DNA of 64,000 bases from Sulfuriroseicoccus oceanibius (GCF_010681825.2 NZ_CP066776.1:2976001-3040000); one strand, 5' to 3'; counted from the first letter of the stretch, positions 39,983 to 50,217 are shown. Numbers and translations: made by a program. Notes: a model not told the origin generated them from the letters alone.

Positions 39983-40696
39983 TTACTCGGCTGCGGCAGC
40001 CGAGGTGGCGAGGTCGGCTTCGACGGCCGACTTGAGGCCCGGTGTGTCGATCGAGACACCGGCGTTGACGTTCTGGAGGGCGCGGACGTAAGCGACGACG
40101 GCCCAGCGCTCACGGATGGTGAGCTTGTCGGCGTAGGACTTCATGAGGCCCTTGCCATTGGTGATGGTTTCGTAAACGCGACCATCGGCATATTCGTCAG
40201 CGGAGAATGCAACCTGGTGCAGGTTGGCAATCGCGGCCCAGCCACGCTTGGCAATCATGCCCTGGCCGTCGCCGGTTGGGCTGTGGCAGATGGCGCAGTA
40301 GATACCGTACTGCTCTTCACCGAGGCGAAGGAAGGCGTCCACGTTCTCAGCGGTGAGCCCGAGTTCCTCTGGCATGCCGGTTCCGTAGTCAGTACCGATC
40401 TTACCGGTGGTGTAGTAGTTCTTCTCGGTGGTCGAGAACGCGCGCTGCTGGATGGCACCGTCTGCGGCGAGTTCGTCCGGAAGGTGGTAGCCCATTGGCA
40501 CTGTGGCGTCGACTGGAAGACGGGCACCGCGGCCGTCAGCGAAGAACTTGTTGTCCTTCTGGGCCTTCACTTTGGCCTGCTGGTCCATGTCGTTGAACAC
40601 CTGGATCGGCGAGTACTCCATGATCTGACCGCGGAATCCGAGGACACCGACAGCCGACAGAGCGACGAGGATGAATGCTAGAAAAATGTAGCGCAT
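39983..40696 (-). CDS. actE: Alternative complex III monoheme cytochrome c subunit ActE
   Basis: 237 residues with an N-terminal signal or anchor (IFLAFILVALSAVGVLG). Characteristic start of the mature part is FNDMDQQAKVKAQ. Heme motif CAICH near residue 132 and candidate Met ligand in LMKSYADKL. It carries electrons from the ActA/ActB part towards the terminal oxidase. The C-terminus is Ala-rich. In cluster order actA to actF. Confidence 0.92.
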   Translation of the reverse strand: MRYIFLAFILVALSAVGVLGFRGQIMEYSPIQVFNDMDQQAKVKAQKDNKFFADGRGARLPVDATVPMGYHLPDELAADGAIQQRAFSTTEKNYYTTGKIGTDYGTGMPEELGLTAENVDAFLRLGEEQYGIYCAICHSPTGDGQGMIAKRGWAAIANLHQVAFSADEYADGRVYETITNGKGLMKSYADKLTIRERWAVVAYVRALQNVNAGVSIDTPGLKSAVEADLATSAAAAE

Positions 40697-40753
40697 GAAT
40701 CGTTGCGTGAGTTGTGGAAAATCGTGTGAAAGGAGGCGTCTGCGCCGGGTGGA

Positions 40754-41311
40754 TTAGGAAAGCTGCTCTTCGACGAGCTCGATATCGGAGCCACCGATCT
40801 CAGAGAGGAACTCGCGGGTTTGCTCGCGGTTGAATCGCGGGTCACGCGCTTCGATAGCGATGAAGAAGCCGTCGTCGGTCACGCGCTTGAACTGCTCCGA
40901 CTCAAAGAGTGGGTGGTTCATTCGTGGCAGCTGGCTGAGTGCCAACATTCCGAACAACGTGGTGAAAGCGGAGAATAGAACGGTCAACTCGAAGGTCACC
41001 GGGAAATACGCCGGAATCGTGAACAAGTTGGTCGGCTTGGCCTGCACGATGGTCGGGTAAAGCGCCACCTGGGTGCCGAACTGGAGTGCCAGAGCGGTAA
41101 GCGTTCCGGTCATACCACCGAAGAACACGAAGAATGGCAGCTTCGAGCGGCCGAGTCCCATCGCGGCATCCATGCCGTGGATTGGGAAGGACGAGTAGGC
41201 GTCCCACTTTTTGAAGCCCTTGTCGCGCACTTTGGCAGCCGCCTTGTAGAGGTCGGTCGGAGTTTCGAAGCGGGCGAGGTAGCCGTAGACTTTTTTGATT
41301 CCTGTCTTCAC
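40754..41311 (-). CDS. actD: Alternative complex III subunit ActD (DUF3341)
   Basis: 185 residues. The N-terminal soluble part has the ActD signature (YGYLARFETPTDLYKAAAKV, then DAYSSFPIHGMDAAMG) and is followed by two membrane helices (about residues 59-80 and 96-123). The C-terminal part is soluble. ActD is a structural membrane subunit. It lies 50 bases after actC. Confidence 0.93.
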   Translation of the reverse strand: MKTGIKKVYGYLARFETPTDLYKAAAKVRDKGFKKWDAYSSFPIHGMDAAMGLGRSKLPFFVFFGGMTGTLTALALQFGTQVALYPTIVQAKPTNLFTIPAYFPVTFELTVLFSAFTTLFGMLALSQLPRMNHPLFESEQFKRVTDDGFFIAIEARDPRFNREQTREFLSEIGGSDIELVEEQLS

Positions 41312-41361
41312 GAGATCTGTGTGTTTGAATCGAGATTGATGGGTTCCGTGTCCGCTTGGGA

Positions 41362-42876
41362 TTAGCAGTTACCTCCAGTGCGCTTGCCGGTGATGACTTC
41401 GCCATCGGCCTCGTAGCACTTGGCGCCTGCGGCTTTCTTGGCTTCTTCCATTTCGTCGTGGTGGACGTTCGACGAGAGGAGTGTCCACTTCACTTCCGCG
41501 ATGTTCACACATGGGAGGAAGCGGAGGAAAAGCATGAACAAGGCGAGGAACATACCGATGGTTCCGACGAAGGTCATGACGTCGACCGGCGATGCCGAGT
41601 AGTACTGCCAGTCACCTGGGAACCACATGCGGGCCAGGGTGGTCACGATGATCACGAAACGCTCGAACCACATGCCGATGTTGACGAGCATTGCCACGCC
41701 CATGACGACCCAGAGGTTCTTACGGCACTTCTCGAACCAGAAGAACTGAGGCGAGACCACGTTGCAGAACATCATCACGAAGTAGGACCATGCGTATGGG
41801 CTGTCTTCGTCGGCACCGATACGCTTGGCGAATGCGGCCCACTCGAACTTGTTCTGACCGTACCAGGCGATGAAGAGCTCCATCAGGTAGGCGTAACCAA
41901 CCAAGCATCCGGTGAAGGCGATGATCTTGGCCATGTTGTCGATGTGCTTCATCGTGATCAGGTCCTCAAGACCGAAGATCTTACGAGCTGGCACCATCAT
42001 GGTAAGCACCATGGCGAATCCACCGAAGATCGCACCCGCCACGAAGTATGGTGGGAAGATGGTGGTGTGCCAGCCCGGCACAACCGACGTTGCGAAGTCG
42101 AAGGAAACGATGGTGTGCACCGAAAGCACGAGTGGGGTCGAGAGAGCTGCGAGGAGCAGGTAGCACATCTCGTAGTGGCGCCACTGGCGGTTGCCACCGC
42201 GCCATCCCAGAGCGAGCACGCCGTAGGCGAACTTGCGGAACTTGTTCTTCGCACGGTCACGGATCGACGCCAGGTCAGGCACCATGCCGATGTACCAGAA
42301 GATCAAGGATACGGTGAAGTAAGTCGAAACCGCGAACACGTCCCAAAGAAGCGGCGACTTGAAGTTCTGCCAGATGGCGTTCGCGTTTGGAATCGGAGCC
42401 AGGAACCAAGCCATCCAGACACGGCCCACGTGGAATGCCGGGAAGATACCCGCGCAGCACACCGCGAAAATGGTCATCGCTTCCGCAGCACGGTTAATCG
42501 AGGTTCGCCAGTTCTGACGCGTTAGGAAAAGAATCGCTGAAATCAGCGTTCCCGCGTGACCGATACCAATCCAGAACACGAAGTTCACGATCGGCCATCC
42601 CCACATCAGCGAGTTGTTGTTGCCCCAGACACCGACACCGGTGGAAACGAGGTAGGTCAGACCACCGCCCACGCCGAGAAGCGCGATGATTGCGGATGGA
42701 ATGAAGATGATCCACCACAGCAGTGGCATGCGGTTTTCAACGATGCCGCAGATGCGGTCGGTGATCCATGCGTAGCTGCGGTTGTTGAGGATCAGTTCCT
42801 CGCGTTCGAGCACCTCGAGCTGAGGTTGCCCGGCGCTTGCGGTAGCTGAAGATTTGGCGGTGGTTGCGTCTGCCAT
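41362..42876 (-). CDS. actC: Alternative complex III quinol-binding membrane subunit ActC (NrfD/PsrC family)
   Basis: 504 residues with about ten helices. The N-terminus [20 protein letters not shown] and the helices [20 protein letters not shown] and [19 protein letters not shown] are diagnostic for ActC. The protein forms the quinol-binding and proton-conducting membrane half of the complex with ActF. A non-conserved N-terminal 17 residues are Ala/Ser-rich. The C-terminus is Cys-containing and hydrophilic. Confidence 0.95.
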   Translation of the reverse strand: MADATTAKSSATASAGQPQLEVLEREELILNNRSYAWITDRICGIVENRMPLLWWIIFIPSAIIALLGVGGGLTYLVSTGVGVWGNNNSLMWGWPIVNFVFWIGIGHAGTLISAILFLTRQNWRTSINRAAEAMTIFAVCCAGIFPAFHVGRVWMAWFLAPIPNANAIWQNFKSPLLWDVFAVSTYFTVSLIFWYIGMVPDLASIRDRAKNKFRKFAYGVLALGWRGGNRQWRHYEMCYLLLAALSTPLVLSVHTIVSFDFATSVVPGWHTTIFPPYFVAGAIFGGFAMVLTMMVPARKIFGLEDLITMKHIDNMAKIIAFTGCLVGYAYLMELFIAWYGQNKFEWAAFAKRIGADEDSPYAWSYFVMMFCNVVSPQFFWFEKCRKNLWVVMGVAMLVNIGMWFERFVIIVTTLARMWFPGDWQYYSASPVDVMTFVGTIGMFLALFMLFLRFLPCVNIAEVKWTLLSSNVHHDEMEEAKKAAGAKCYEADGEVITGKRTGGNC

Positions 42877-42955
42877 GATCTGACTGGCTGTAAGGGATGG
42901 GATGATTGGCCGGTGCTTTGGGACACCGGCCGGTCAAGGGTGGGAATCTGACGGA

Positions 42956-45900
42956 TTAGTGAATGCTGACCGTTGCGTTGCCGATGAACTTGGCGTCAGG
43001 CATGAGCTTGTTCGGGTTGCGGACACGCGCCAGGTAGTTGGTGCGTGGACGGGTGCCGATGTAGCGCAGCAGGTCGTACGAACGTGGGTGCTTGAGGATG
43101 ATCTCACCACCTGGCTCGTCGTTCTCGAGCTGCTTGAACTGGTGCAAGCGGGACTTTGGATCAAGCAGGTTGCCGAAGACGATTGCCTCCGATGGGCAGG
43201 CCTGCTGACACGCGGTCTTGAGTTTGTTCGAGTCGACGCGCAGGTCGTCGGCGCTGACACTGAGTGTGTCCGACGGCTTGCCGGTGACCAGTGCCTTGTC
43301 GCGGCGGATCGAGGTCTTCTCGATCTTGGCGAGCTGGGTGCGCTGGATGCAGTAGGTGCACTTCTCAATCACACCACGCATGCGGACCGACACGTTCGGG
43401 TTCTTACCAAGCTTCTCGGACTCTGGCTTGCCGGTGCGATCCTTGTCGGAAAGCGGGCCGCTGTAGAGCTGGTCGAGTGGGCGCTTGTTGTAGTCGAAGT
43501 AGTTGAAGCGACGTGCCTTGTATGGGCAGTTGTTCGCGCAGTAACGGGTACCGATGCAGCGGTTGTACGCCATCAGGTTCATCCCCTCTTCCGAGTGGAC
43601 GGTCGCGTTCACCGGGCAAACGGTCTCACATGGAGCGGACTCACAGTGGACACATGCAACCGGCTGGACAAGCATCGCCGGGTTGTCTTCGTCCGCCATC
43701 TCACCGTGGTTGGTGGCGCGGTCAACGAAGTAACGGTCCATGCGGATCCAGTGCATCTCACGGCCGCGGCGGACTTGCTCCTTACCGACGATCGGGATGT
43801 TGTTTTCCGACTGGCATGCAACCAAGCACGCGGTACATCCGGTGCAGCTGTTGAGGTCGATGACCATGCCCCACTGGTGGAGCTCATCGTTCAAGAGCGG
43901 CTTGCCGCTGGCGTCGTTCGGCTTGTAAAGAGAGATGTTCTCAGGGATGTGACCGTCCATCCCGTGGTTGTAAGCAAAGCCAACCTTGTTGGTTGGGTGC
44001 TTCTCAAATTCTTTCTGGTTGTCGAGCGTGCCCTCACGGACCAAGGCACGACCAGACATGGTGCTGTGCTCCTGGGTGAGAGCGACGGTGTAGGTGTCTT
44101 CCAGCTTGGTGAGATTGGCACCACCGAGGATGAACGACTCACCGGAACGGAGTGGGTTGACGTTGAAGCCAGTCCCCTCACCCACGCGCATTGGAAGCGC
44201 CGGGGTCTCACCCTTGGCTGCCTCTGGGCACTGGCCGTAGCCGAGCTTGAGCGTGACAACGTTTTCAGCGTGACCCGATGCGATCAAAAGGGCGGTCGTG
44301 ATCTTGGCACCGCTTGGAGTGGTGATTTCCACCATTGGCACCTGCTGCTTTGAATCATCGTAGTCATCGGCGATTCCGAGAGCAGCTGCGGTCTTAGGAG
44401 CGATCAACGCAGCGTTGTCCCACGTAAGCTTGCTCACTGGATCCGGAGCTTCCTGAAGCCATCCGTTGTTGATGAAACGGCCGTCCCACACGCTGTAGTC
44501 AGCGGTGAATGCCAACTCGAGGGACTCAGGTGACGCCGCTGGCAGCATTGCAGCCTTGAGCTCGTCATCCTTCACGTTGCCCATCGCCGTACCGGTTGCT
44601 GCCGGGAACTTCGAGCCCTTGAGGAAACCATCGCGGAGGATCTTCGCCCAGGTGTTGTCTAGATCCGCGGCTGGGACACCCATTTCAACGAGCGTCTTGC
44701 GGACGGCATCGAGCGCAGGATCTGCGTCCGGGTTCTCTGCGGAGAACTCACCAGCGAGTTCCAAAAGTAGGTTCAGCTCGCTGACCGCCGCATCGTAAAG
44801 CGGAAGGATCATCGGCTGGACGACCGAGTAAACACCGCGGTTGTCGTAAACATCACCCCAGTTCTCCAAGTAATGGGTGCCAGGGATGTGGAAGTTCGCG
44901 CTGACAGCCGTCGCGTTAACGCGGGTGCCATTGTGAACGAAGAGCGAAAGCTTGTTGCGGAGGCCAGCCCAGTCGAAGTCACCAGCAGTGTCGTAAGCAG
45001 GGTCTGCAGGGGTGGTTGCGAGAAGTGTGGTCACTTCACCGCCTTCCACAGCGGCCTTGAGGTCGGCAAGTGTGCCGTACTCGTTGGCAGGAGTCTGAAC
45101 GAGCTGGACCACTGCATTCTCGTCGGAACCAACCGACCCGAGGAAGCGATTGATAGCGTCGGCGAGGACGTGCACCACCTTTGGTTGGCGCTCACCCACG
45201 AGAACGACCGACTTGGAGCCGTTTTTCTTGAGGTCAGCTGCGGCTTCCTTGATCCAGCGTGGATCGAACTCACCGGCAGGAACGTCGACCGTGATGTTAA
45301 GTCCGAGCTCCTTGGCGACCGCAGCAGCGAACGCAGGGATGCGGCCGGCAGCCACACGCACACGGTGATCAGCCATTCCGCCGGTCACGCTGTAAGCAGG
45401 CTCGGCGAGGTAGAGACGAAGCGTGTCGTCCTTGGTCTTGGCTGTGTTGTCATCGCCTTGCTCCGGCTTGCGGGCTGCGGCGAAATCGCTTTCGGTGCGG
45501 TTGTCCGGGCAATCGACTCCGAGGAAATCGCTATCGAGGGAAAGAACGCGCTTGGCGTTGCGCAGGTTCACCACCTGACGGACCCCAGCACCGCTGAGCT
45601 CATCGGCGGCTTCGCGGTTGGTACGAGCGAGTGCTTCGTATTCGAAAACTTGAAGTCCACCGAACTTCGACTGGAGCGCCTCGATCGCACGAGCGCGGGT
45701 CGGCGAGGAATTCTGACCGACCAAGAGAGCAACACCCTTACCGGCATTTGCTTCGAGAGCCGCGGTCAATGCGGCCTTGGCCTGATCGGCTGCGTCCTTA
45801 CCAGCAGGCTGACCATCGACGAGCACTGCGGACGAACGGTCCGGATCGTACATGTCGAGGATCGACGCCTGATCGAACGAGTTGGTCGCACCAACGGAGT

Positions 45901-46306
45901 TCGGGTGAAGTGGGTTACCTTCCACTTTGGTCGGACGACCTTCGTGGGTGGTGATCACCATTGGTACCGCACCATTGCCCACTGGGCGTGCGGTCGAATA
46001 AAGCAACGGACGGCCAGGAACCACCCACTCCACACTGTCGGTGTAAGGAACGAGGAAGCTCTTCGGCTTGCGGCACGATGCCATACCGAATCCAGCCAGA
46101 GCGGTCGATGCGCCCATGAACTTGAGGAACCCACGACGCGAAAGCTCGGCGTCTTCCTGGGAGTCCATCTCCGCCGCACCTGCAGGGAACTCGCGTTCCA
46201 GCCACTCACGAAACTCAGGGGTGTCCTTGAGTTGCCCCTGGCTGCGCCACGCACGTGCCGTGCCTTCAGGGTTCTGATCGACGGGATGTTCAAACTTGCG
46301 CTTCAT
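42956..46306 (-). CDS. actB: Alternative complex III iron-sulfur subunit ActB
   Basis: 1116 residues, a fusion of a molybdopterin-oxidoreductase-like part without cofactor (about residues 60-750) and a ferredoxin-like four-cluster part (about 800-1060). The N-terminus has an SRRGFLKFMGAS Tat-like signal near residue 55. Fe-S motifs are CTGCTACLVAC, CVHCESAPCETVCP, CIGTRYCANNCP and CTYCIQR with a later ACQQACP. It faces the periplasm, linking the quinol subunits to ActA and ActE. It is a typical length for ActB1/B2 fusions. Confidence 0.95.
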   Translation of the reverse strand: MKRKFEHPVDQNPEGTARAWRSQGQLKDTPEFREWLEREFPAGAAEMDSQEDAELSRRGFLKFMGASTALAGFGMASCRKPKSFLVPYTDSVEWVVPGRPLLYSTARPVGNGAVPMVITTHEGRPTKVEGNPLHPNSVGATNSFDQASILDMYDPDRSSAVLVDGQPAGKDAADQAKAALTAALEANAGKGVALLVGQNSSPTRARAIEALQSKFGGLQVFEYEALARTNREAADELSGAGVRQVVNLRNAKRVLSLDSDFLGVDCPDNRTESDFAAARKPEQGDDNTAKTKDDTLRLYLAEPAYSVTGGMADHRVRVAAGRIPAFAAAVAKELGLNITVDVPAGEFDPRWIKEAAADLKKNGSKSVVLVGERQPKVVHVLADAINRFLGSVGSDENAVVQLVQTPANEYGTLADLKAAVEGGEVTTLLATTPADPAYDTAGDFDWAGLRNKLSLFVHNGTRVNATAVSANFHIPGTHYLENWGDVYDNRGVYSVVQPMILPLYDAAVSELNLLLELAGEFSAENPDADPALDAVRKTLVEMGVPAADLDNTWAKILRDGFLKGSKFPAATGTAMGNVKDDELKAAMLPAASPESLELAFTADYSVWDGRFINNGWLQEAPDPVSKLTWDNAALIAPKTAAALGIADDYDDSKQQVPMVEITTPSGAKITTALLIASGHAENVVTLKLGYGQCPEAAKGETPALPMRVGEGTGFNVNPLRSGESFILGGANLTKLEDTYTVALTQEHSTMSGRALVREGTLDNQKEFEKHPTNKVGFAYNHGMDGHIPENISLYKPNDASGKPLLNDELHQWGMVIDLNSCTGCTACLVACQSENNIPIVGKEQVRRGREMHWIRMDRYFVDRATNHGEMADEDNPAMLVQPVACVHCESAPCETVCPVNATVHSEEGMNLMAYNRCIGTRYCANNCPYKARRFNYFDYNKRPLDQLYSGPLSDKDRTGKPESEKLGKNPNVSVRMRGVIEKCTYCIQRTQLAKIEKTSIRRDKALVTGKPSDTLSVSADDLRVDSNKLKTACQQACPSEAIVFGNLLDPKSRLHQFKQLENDEPGGEIILKHPRSYDLLRYIGTRPRTNYLARVRNPNKLMPDAKFIGNATVSIH

Positions 46307-46441
46307 TCTGGTGGATAATGAGGAAATTGGGAAGCCCCCGGATCGCTAGAAGCGGGAGCTGGCGGCGGGACGTGCCCGCCAGTGAGTTAAAAGTATGTGA
46401 GTCGTTCGTTTGTGGTGCCCGATCAGCCTCGGGCAACGAGC

Positions 46442-47131
46442 TTATCGGTGACAGCCGCCGCAGGTCTCAGGTGGGTCAATGCGCCACTGGTCCTTCAGCA
46501 TAAGGCCAAGCTCTTCCTGGGTGAGCTGCTTGAGCTCACCGTCAACCATGACCGGCGGGTGATCCGCAGCGGTCCAGGCAAGATTGGTAACCTGCTCGAT
46601 CGGACGCAGGTGCTTCTCTGGCTCGCGGTGACACTCCAAGCACCAGCCCATGCTGTGGTTCTCGGCGTGGAACACCTTCTCCATCTGGTCGATGCGACCG
46701 TGGCAGGAAACACAGCCAATACCGCTGTTCACGTGAGCGGAGTGATCAAAGAACACATAGTCAGCAGTCTCGTGGATCTGCACCCACTCAAGCGACTTGC
46801 CGGTTTCAGCTGCATCGCGGACCACGGCGAGCGCATCGCTCTGGGTCTTCACACCAGCTTCGTGGCAGTTCATGCAGGTCGACACTGGCGGAATGTTCGA
46901 GTGGTTCGACTCGGTCACATTGCTGTGGCAGTAGCGGCAGTCGAGGCCGAGCTCACCCGCGTGCAACTTGTGCGAGAAAGGCACAGGCTGATCAGGAGCA
47001 TAACCTACACGCGTATACTTGGGCGTTCCGTAGTAGGTAAAACCCAGTGCCAGCGTAATTCCGACTACGCCTACGAAGAGGCCAATTTTAATCGGCAGAA
47101 AGTTGGAGGATCGAGGAAAGAGGTTGGCCAT
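46442..47131 (-). CDS. actA: Alternative complex III pentaheme cytochrome c subunit ActA
   Basis: 229 residues with one N-terminal membrane helix (IKIGLFVGVVGITLALGFTY) and five heme motifs: CRYCH, CMNCH, CVSCH, CLECH and CGGCH. These match the class III multiheme cytochrome of alternative complex III. It is the first gene of the cluster; a predicted Rex operator lies 22-39 bases upstream of its ATG. Confidence 0.95.
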   Translation of the reverse strand: MANLFPRSSNFLPIKIGLFVGVVGITLALGFTYYGTPKYTRVGYAPDQPVPFSHKLHAGELGLDCRYCHSNVTESNHSNIPPVSTCMNCHEAGVKTQSDALAVVRDAAETGKSLEWVQIHETADYVFFDHSAHVNSGIGCVSCHGRIDQMEKVFHAENHSMGWCLECHREPEKHLRPIEQVTNLAWTAADHPPVMVDGELKQLTQEELGLMLKDQWRIDPPETCGGCHR

Positions 47132-47150
47132 CGCAGCGGCTTATTTAAGA

Positions 47151-47172
47151 GCTTGTGAAATCTTTCACAAGC
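47151..47172 (-). promoter_or_regulatory. Predicted Rex operator upstream of actA
   Basis: A perfect palindrome with 10-base arms and a 2-base centre. Its inner 18 bases, TTGTGAAATCTTTCACAA (47153-47170), match the known Rex consensus TTGTGAAnnnnTTCACAA exactly. Rex is an NADH/NAD+-sensing repressor. On the minus strand TTGTGA could serve as -35 and TTAAAT, 16 bases on, as -10, so Rex binding would block the promoter. Whether a rex gene exists is not visible here. Confidence 0.75.
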
Positions 47173-47617
47173 GGATTTTTGCTCAAGTTTTTGATCAATG
47201 TTCCGAGAATCGGGACAAATCACCCGCTCCGGTCAAAATTCACGAGACAAGCCCATGAACCCACTTCGAAAACGGGACGTGCAAGGAAGCGTGGATCGCC
47301 ACTGCTTCAAGCGCTTATTTCGGATTTCTGAACATCAACGAACCGAGAACCTACAAGCAACTAAGAATCAATCAACTACGAGACTGCAAACATTGTTCCA
47401 AAGTGGCGAAAAATCACCATTCCGAGCCCCTCACGAACCAAATTCCGTCGCAACGCAGCTAGAAAATCAGACAAATCCTGGAATACGACTCAATTCCAAG
47501 CGGGAGAACAAAATACAGCAAAGCGATGACCACCCCACCCCGGCGCAATCCTAAATAAAGGCGCATTGCTAACAGCTGACCCCCAACCACAAACCAACAC
47601 CCCCAAGGCAAAAGAAA
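47173..47617. other. Intergenic region between actA and the sulfatase gene
   Basis: About 445 bases, AT-richer than the flanks. A + strand open frame covers 47198-47554 but its Gln/Asn/Arg-rich composition and lack of any start signal argue against a gene. It presumably holds the upstream promoter elements of the respiratory cluster; I see no further clear sites. Confidence 0.5.
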
Positions 47618-47647
47618 ATCCGCCACCTCCAGATGGAAGTGGCGGAT
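47618..47647 (-). terminator. Terminator of the sulfatase gene
   Basis: Arms ATCCGCCAC (47618-47626) and GTGGCGGAT (47639-47647), extended by partial pairing in the loop, followed on the minus strand by TTTTCTTTT. Confidence 0.8.
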
Positions 47648-47699
47648 CGCAAATTGAACTCACACGGCCGGCACCGAAGCCCGCCGCGAGTTGGCTGTC

Positions 47700-49265
47700 T
47701 TATTTCGGCATGTGCTCCTCGTAAGTTGGAGCCTCGTAAACCTCGCGCAGACGGTTGTACTCGTCCTTCAGAGCATTCTGCACCTTGGCATAAGCAGGCT
47801 CACCGTAGACGCTGCGCAGCTCGTTCGGATCCTTCTCCAGGTCGAACATCTGCCACTCGTCGGTGCCCGGCAAGTAGAACAACTTGTAGCGCGATGTACG
47901 CACGCCGTAGTGCTGCGGCACCGCGTGCTCACCGATTTCGTAGTAGGCGTAGTAGAGCGACTTGCGCCAGTCCACATCGCCACCCTTCAGAATCGGGACG
48001 ATCGACTCCCCCTGAATGCCCTCAGGCGCGGCAAGCCCGGCCATTTCAAGGAAGGTCGGAGCATAGTCGATGTTCTGTATCATCTCCTGCGGACGCGAGC
48101 CCGGCTTGATGACGCCCGGCCAGCGGATGACAAACGGCATCTTGAACGACTCCTCGAACATCCAACGCTTGTCGTACCAGCCGTGCTCACCAAGGAAAAA
48201 CCCCTGGTCCGACGAGTAAATGACGATGGTGTTTTCATCGAGACCATTCTTCTCCAGATACTCGAGCATGCGCCCCACCCCCTCATCCACCGCCTTGACG
48301 GTGCCGAGGTAGTTTTTCATGTAGCGCTGGTACTGCCAACGGATGACGTCTTCACGAGTCATCTCGCCCGCCTTGAAGGAATCGAGCATCTTGCGGTTGA
48401 GCGGCTTGTAATGCGCATCCCACTGCTTCTTCTGCTCTGCGGTCATGCGATGGTACTCAGGCGCATGGTTGTCGCGATAGCCCGGCAGCTTGATGTCACC
48501 TCGCTCATCGGCACGGACCTTGGCGTCGTAGGACCAGCGGAAGTGGTTGGCGATCGACATTTCGTTCTTCTTCAAGACCTCGCTGCGGTTGGCGTAGTCA
48601 TCGAACAACGTCTCCGGCTCAGGGATCTCCACACCATCGAATGCGGCCAAGTGACGCAATGGCGGGCAGAACGTGCGGTGCGGCGCCTTGTGCTGGCACA
48701 TCAGGAAGAACGGCTTGTCCTTGTCACGCTGGTCGAGCCACGCAATCGCCTTGTCTGTGGTGAGATCGGTCGCGTAGCCCTCGAAGCGCTTGCGCGATCC
48801 ATCCATCTGAATGAAGTCCGGGTTGTAGTAGTTCCCCTGCCCCGGCAGGATCTCCCAGTGATCGAAGCCAGTCGGCGTGCTGTGCAGGTGCCACTTGCCG
48901 ATCACCGCGGTGGAGTAGCCATTCTTCTGGAGCTCTTTGGCAACCGTCCACTGACTGCCATCGAACCCACGCCCCGTGTTGCGCATGAAACCATTCTTAT
49001 GGCTGTGCTTTCCAGTGAGGATGCAGGCGCGGGATGGCCCACAAATCGAGTTCGCGCAGAACGAATTGACGAACAACGCCCCCTCGTTGGCGATGCGGTC
49101 GATCTGAGGTGTCGGCGCCACATCCTTGAGTGGCCCGCCGTACGACGAGATCGCATTCAGTGCGTGGTCATCCGAGAAGATGAATAGAATGTTCGGGCGG
49201 TCTGCAGCGAATGCAGAGCTCACCGCCAGAACGGATGCAGAAAGCAATGAGATTCCTAGTTTCAT
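47700..49265 (-). CDS. Secreted type I sulfatase
   Basis: 521 residues with a signal peptide (MKLGISLLSASVLAVSSAFA). The metal-binding start RPNILFIFSDDHALNAIS and the formylglycine motif CGPSR (near residue 74, C-x-P-x-R form with GKHSHKNG behind it) define an active-type sulfatase. YSSDQGFFLGEHGWYDKRWM provides the second metal ligands. The Cys form needs a formylglycine-generating enzyme. It likely releases sulfate from polysaccharides in the periplasm. A C-terminal DUF4976-like part (DLEKDPNELRSVYG) is present. It stands alone, with its own terminator. Confidence 0.93.
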   Translation of the reverse strand: MKLGISLLSASVLAVSSAFAADRPNILFIFSDDHALNAISSYGGPLKDVAPTPQIDRIANEGALFVNSFCANSICGPSRACILTGKHSHKNGFMRNTGRGFDGSQWTVAKELQKNGYSTAVIGKWHLHSTPTGFDHWEILPGQGNYYNPDFIQMDGSRKRFEGYATDLTTDKAIAWLDQRDKDKPFFLMCQHKAPHRTFCPPLRHLAAFDGVEIPEPETLFDDYANRSEVLKKNEMSIANHFRWSYDAKVRADERGDIKLPGYRDNHAPEYHRMTAEQKKQWDAHYKPLNRKMLDSFKAGEMTREDVIRWQYQRYMKNYLGTVKAVDEGVGRMLEYLEKNGLDENTIVIYSSDQGFFLGEHGWYDKRWMFEESFKMPFVIRWPGVIKPGSRPQEMIQNIDYAPTFLEMAGLAAPEGIQGESIVPILKGGDVDWRKSLYYAYYEIGEHAVPQHYGVRTSRYKLFYLPGTDEWQMFDLEKDPNELRSVYGEPAYAKVQNALKDEYNRLREVYEAPTYEEHMPK

Positions 49266-49356
49266 ATTTTTGTTGTTTTCGACGAAGGAAACGAAGTGCG
49301 CGGCCTACGTCAAGCTGCCGCCCACTCTTTCGTGTTGACGCAAACTCTACACCGCT

Positions 49357-50217
49357 TTAGCGGGCGAAGTCCGGCGCCTTGCGGGCAAACTGACGGTACA
49401 TCGCCGAATAGTCCAATTCGGCATCCCCTTCTTCGCAACGCTCAGTCATGACCCGGTTGGCCACCGTAATTCCCGGCAACTCCAGCCCGACCTGGGCCGC
49501 CAACTCAAGCGCGAACGCACTATCCTTGCGCATGTTGTCGACGCTGAAGTGCGTGTCGTAGTCGCCGGCAGCCATTGCCGGCATCTTCATCTTGGCCAAC
49601 ACAGAACCGCAGGCATTCGATGCCACCGCATCAATCAGCACTTGAGAATCCACACCGCTGGCCTCGGTCAGCGCCATCGCCTCGCTGAGCGCCTGCACCA
49701 CTTGAGCAGAGATCAGATTGGTCGCGATCTTGATCACCGTCGCACTCCCCACCCCGCCAATCACCTTCAACTCTTTCGATGTCGCGTCGAGCACTGGCTT
49801 CATCCGCTCGATCAACGCGGGATCGCCCCCAACGTAGTAAACAAGCTGCCCCGCAGCCGACGCGTCCTTGCTGCCAGTGAATGGACAATCCAGGAACCCA
49901 CAGCCGATCTCGGCACATGCCACCGCAATCGCATGGGTCGTCTCAAGATCGACGGTCGAGTGGTTCATCACCACATGTTCTGGAGTGAGCTGATCGCGGA
50001 TCAGATCGAAGGTATCGCGCAGTGCCACCCCATCTTTGAGGTAGAACGCGAGCACCTTCGCCTTGGCGGCAGCTTCCTTAGGTGTTGCCACGTCTGTCTC
50101 GCCCCCTTTTGGAGTTCTGTTCCACGTCACCACCTCATAACCAGCCTTGGCCAGATTCGCCGCGCAGCGCGACCCGATAATGCCCAGTCCGAAGACTGCA
50201 ACCGCTTGATTTGTCAT
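49357..50217 (-). CDS. NAD(P)-dependent beta-hydroxyacid dehydrogenase
   Basis: 286 residues from ATG 50217 (MTNQAVAVFGLGIIGSRCA, a Rossmann GxGxxG start; an in-frame upstream part is not family-like). HSTVD, CPFTGSKDASAAGQL and the catalytic Lys in GGVGSATVIKIATNLI are the usual motifs of the 3-hydroxyisobutyrate or glyoxylate/succinic-semialdehyde reductase family. The substrate cannot be fixed from sequence. Not obviously linked to its neighbours. Confidence 0.85.
   Translation of the reverse strand: MTNQAVAVFGLGIIGSRCAANLAKAGYEVVTWNRTPKGGETDVATPKEAAAKAKVLAFYLKDGVALRDTFDLIRDQLTPEHVVMNHSTVDLETTHAIAVACAEIGCGFLDCPFTGSKDASAAGQLVYYVGGDPALIERMKPVLDATSKELKVIGGVGSATVIKIATNLISAQVVQALSEAMALTEASGVDSQVLIDAVASNACGSVLAKMKMPAMAAGDYDTHFSVDNMRKDSAFALELAAQVGLELPGITVANRVMTERCEEGDAELDYSAMYRQFARKAPDFAR

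Noticed and set aside
47198-47554. A 118-codon + strand gene between actA and the sulfatase
   Set aside because: Composition is Gln/Asn/Arg-rich without domain or ribosome site and it lies in a probable promoter region.
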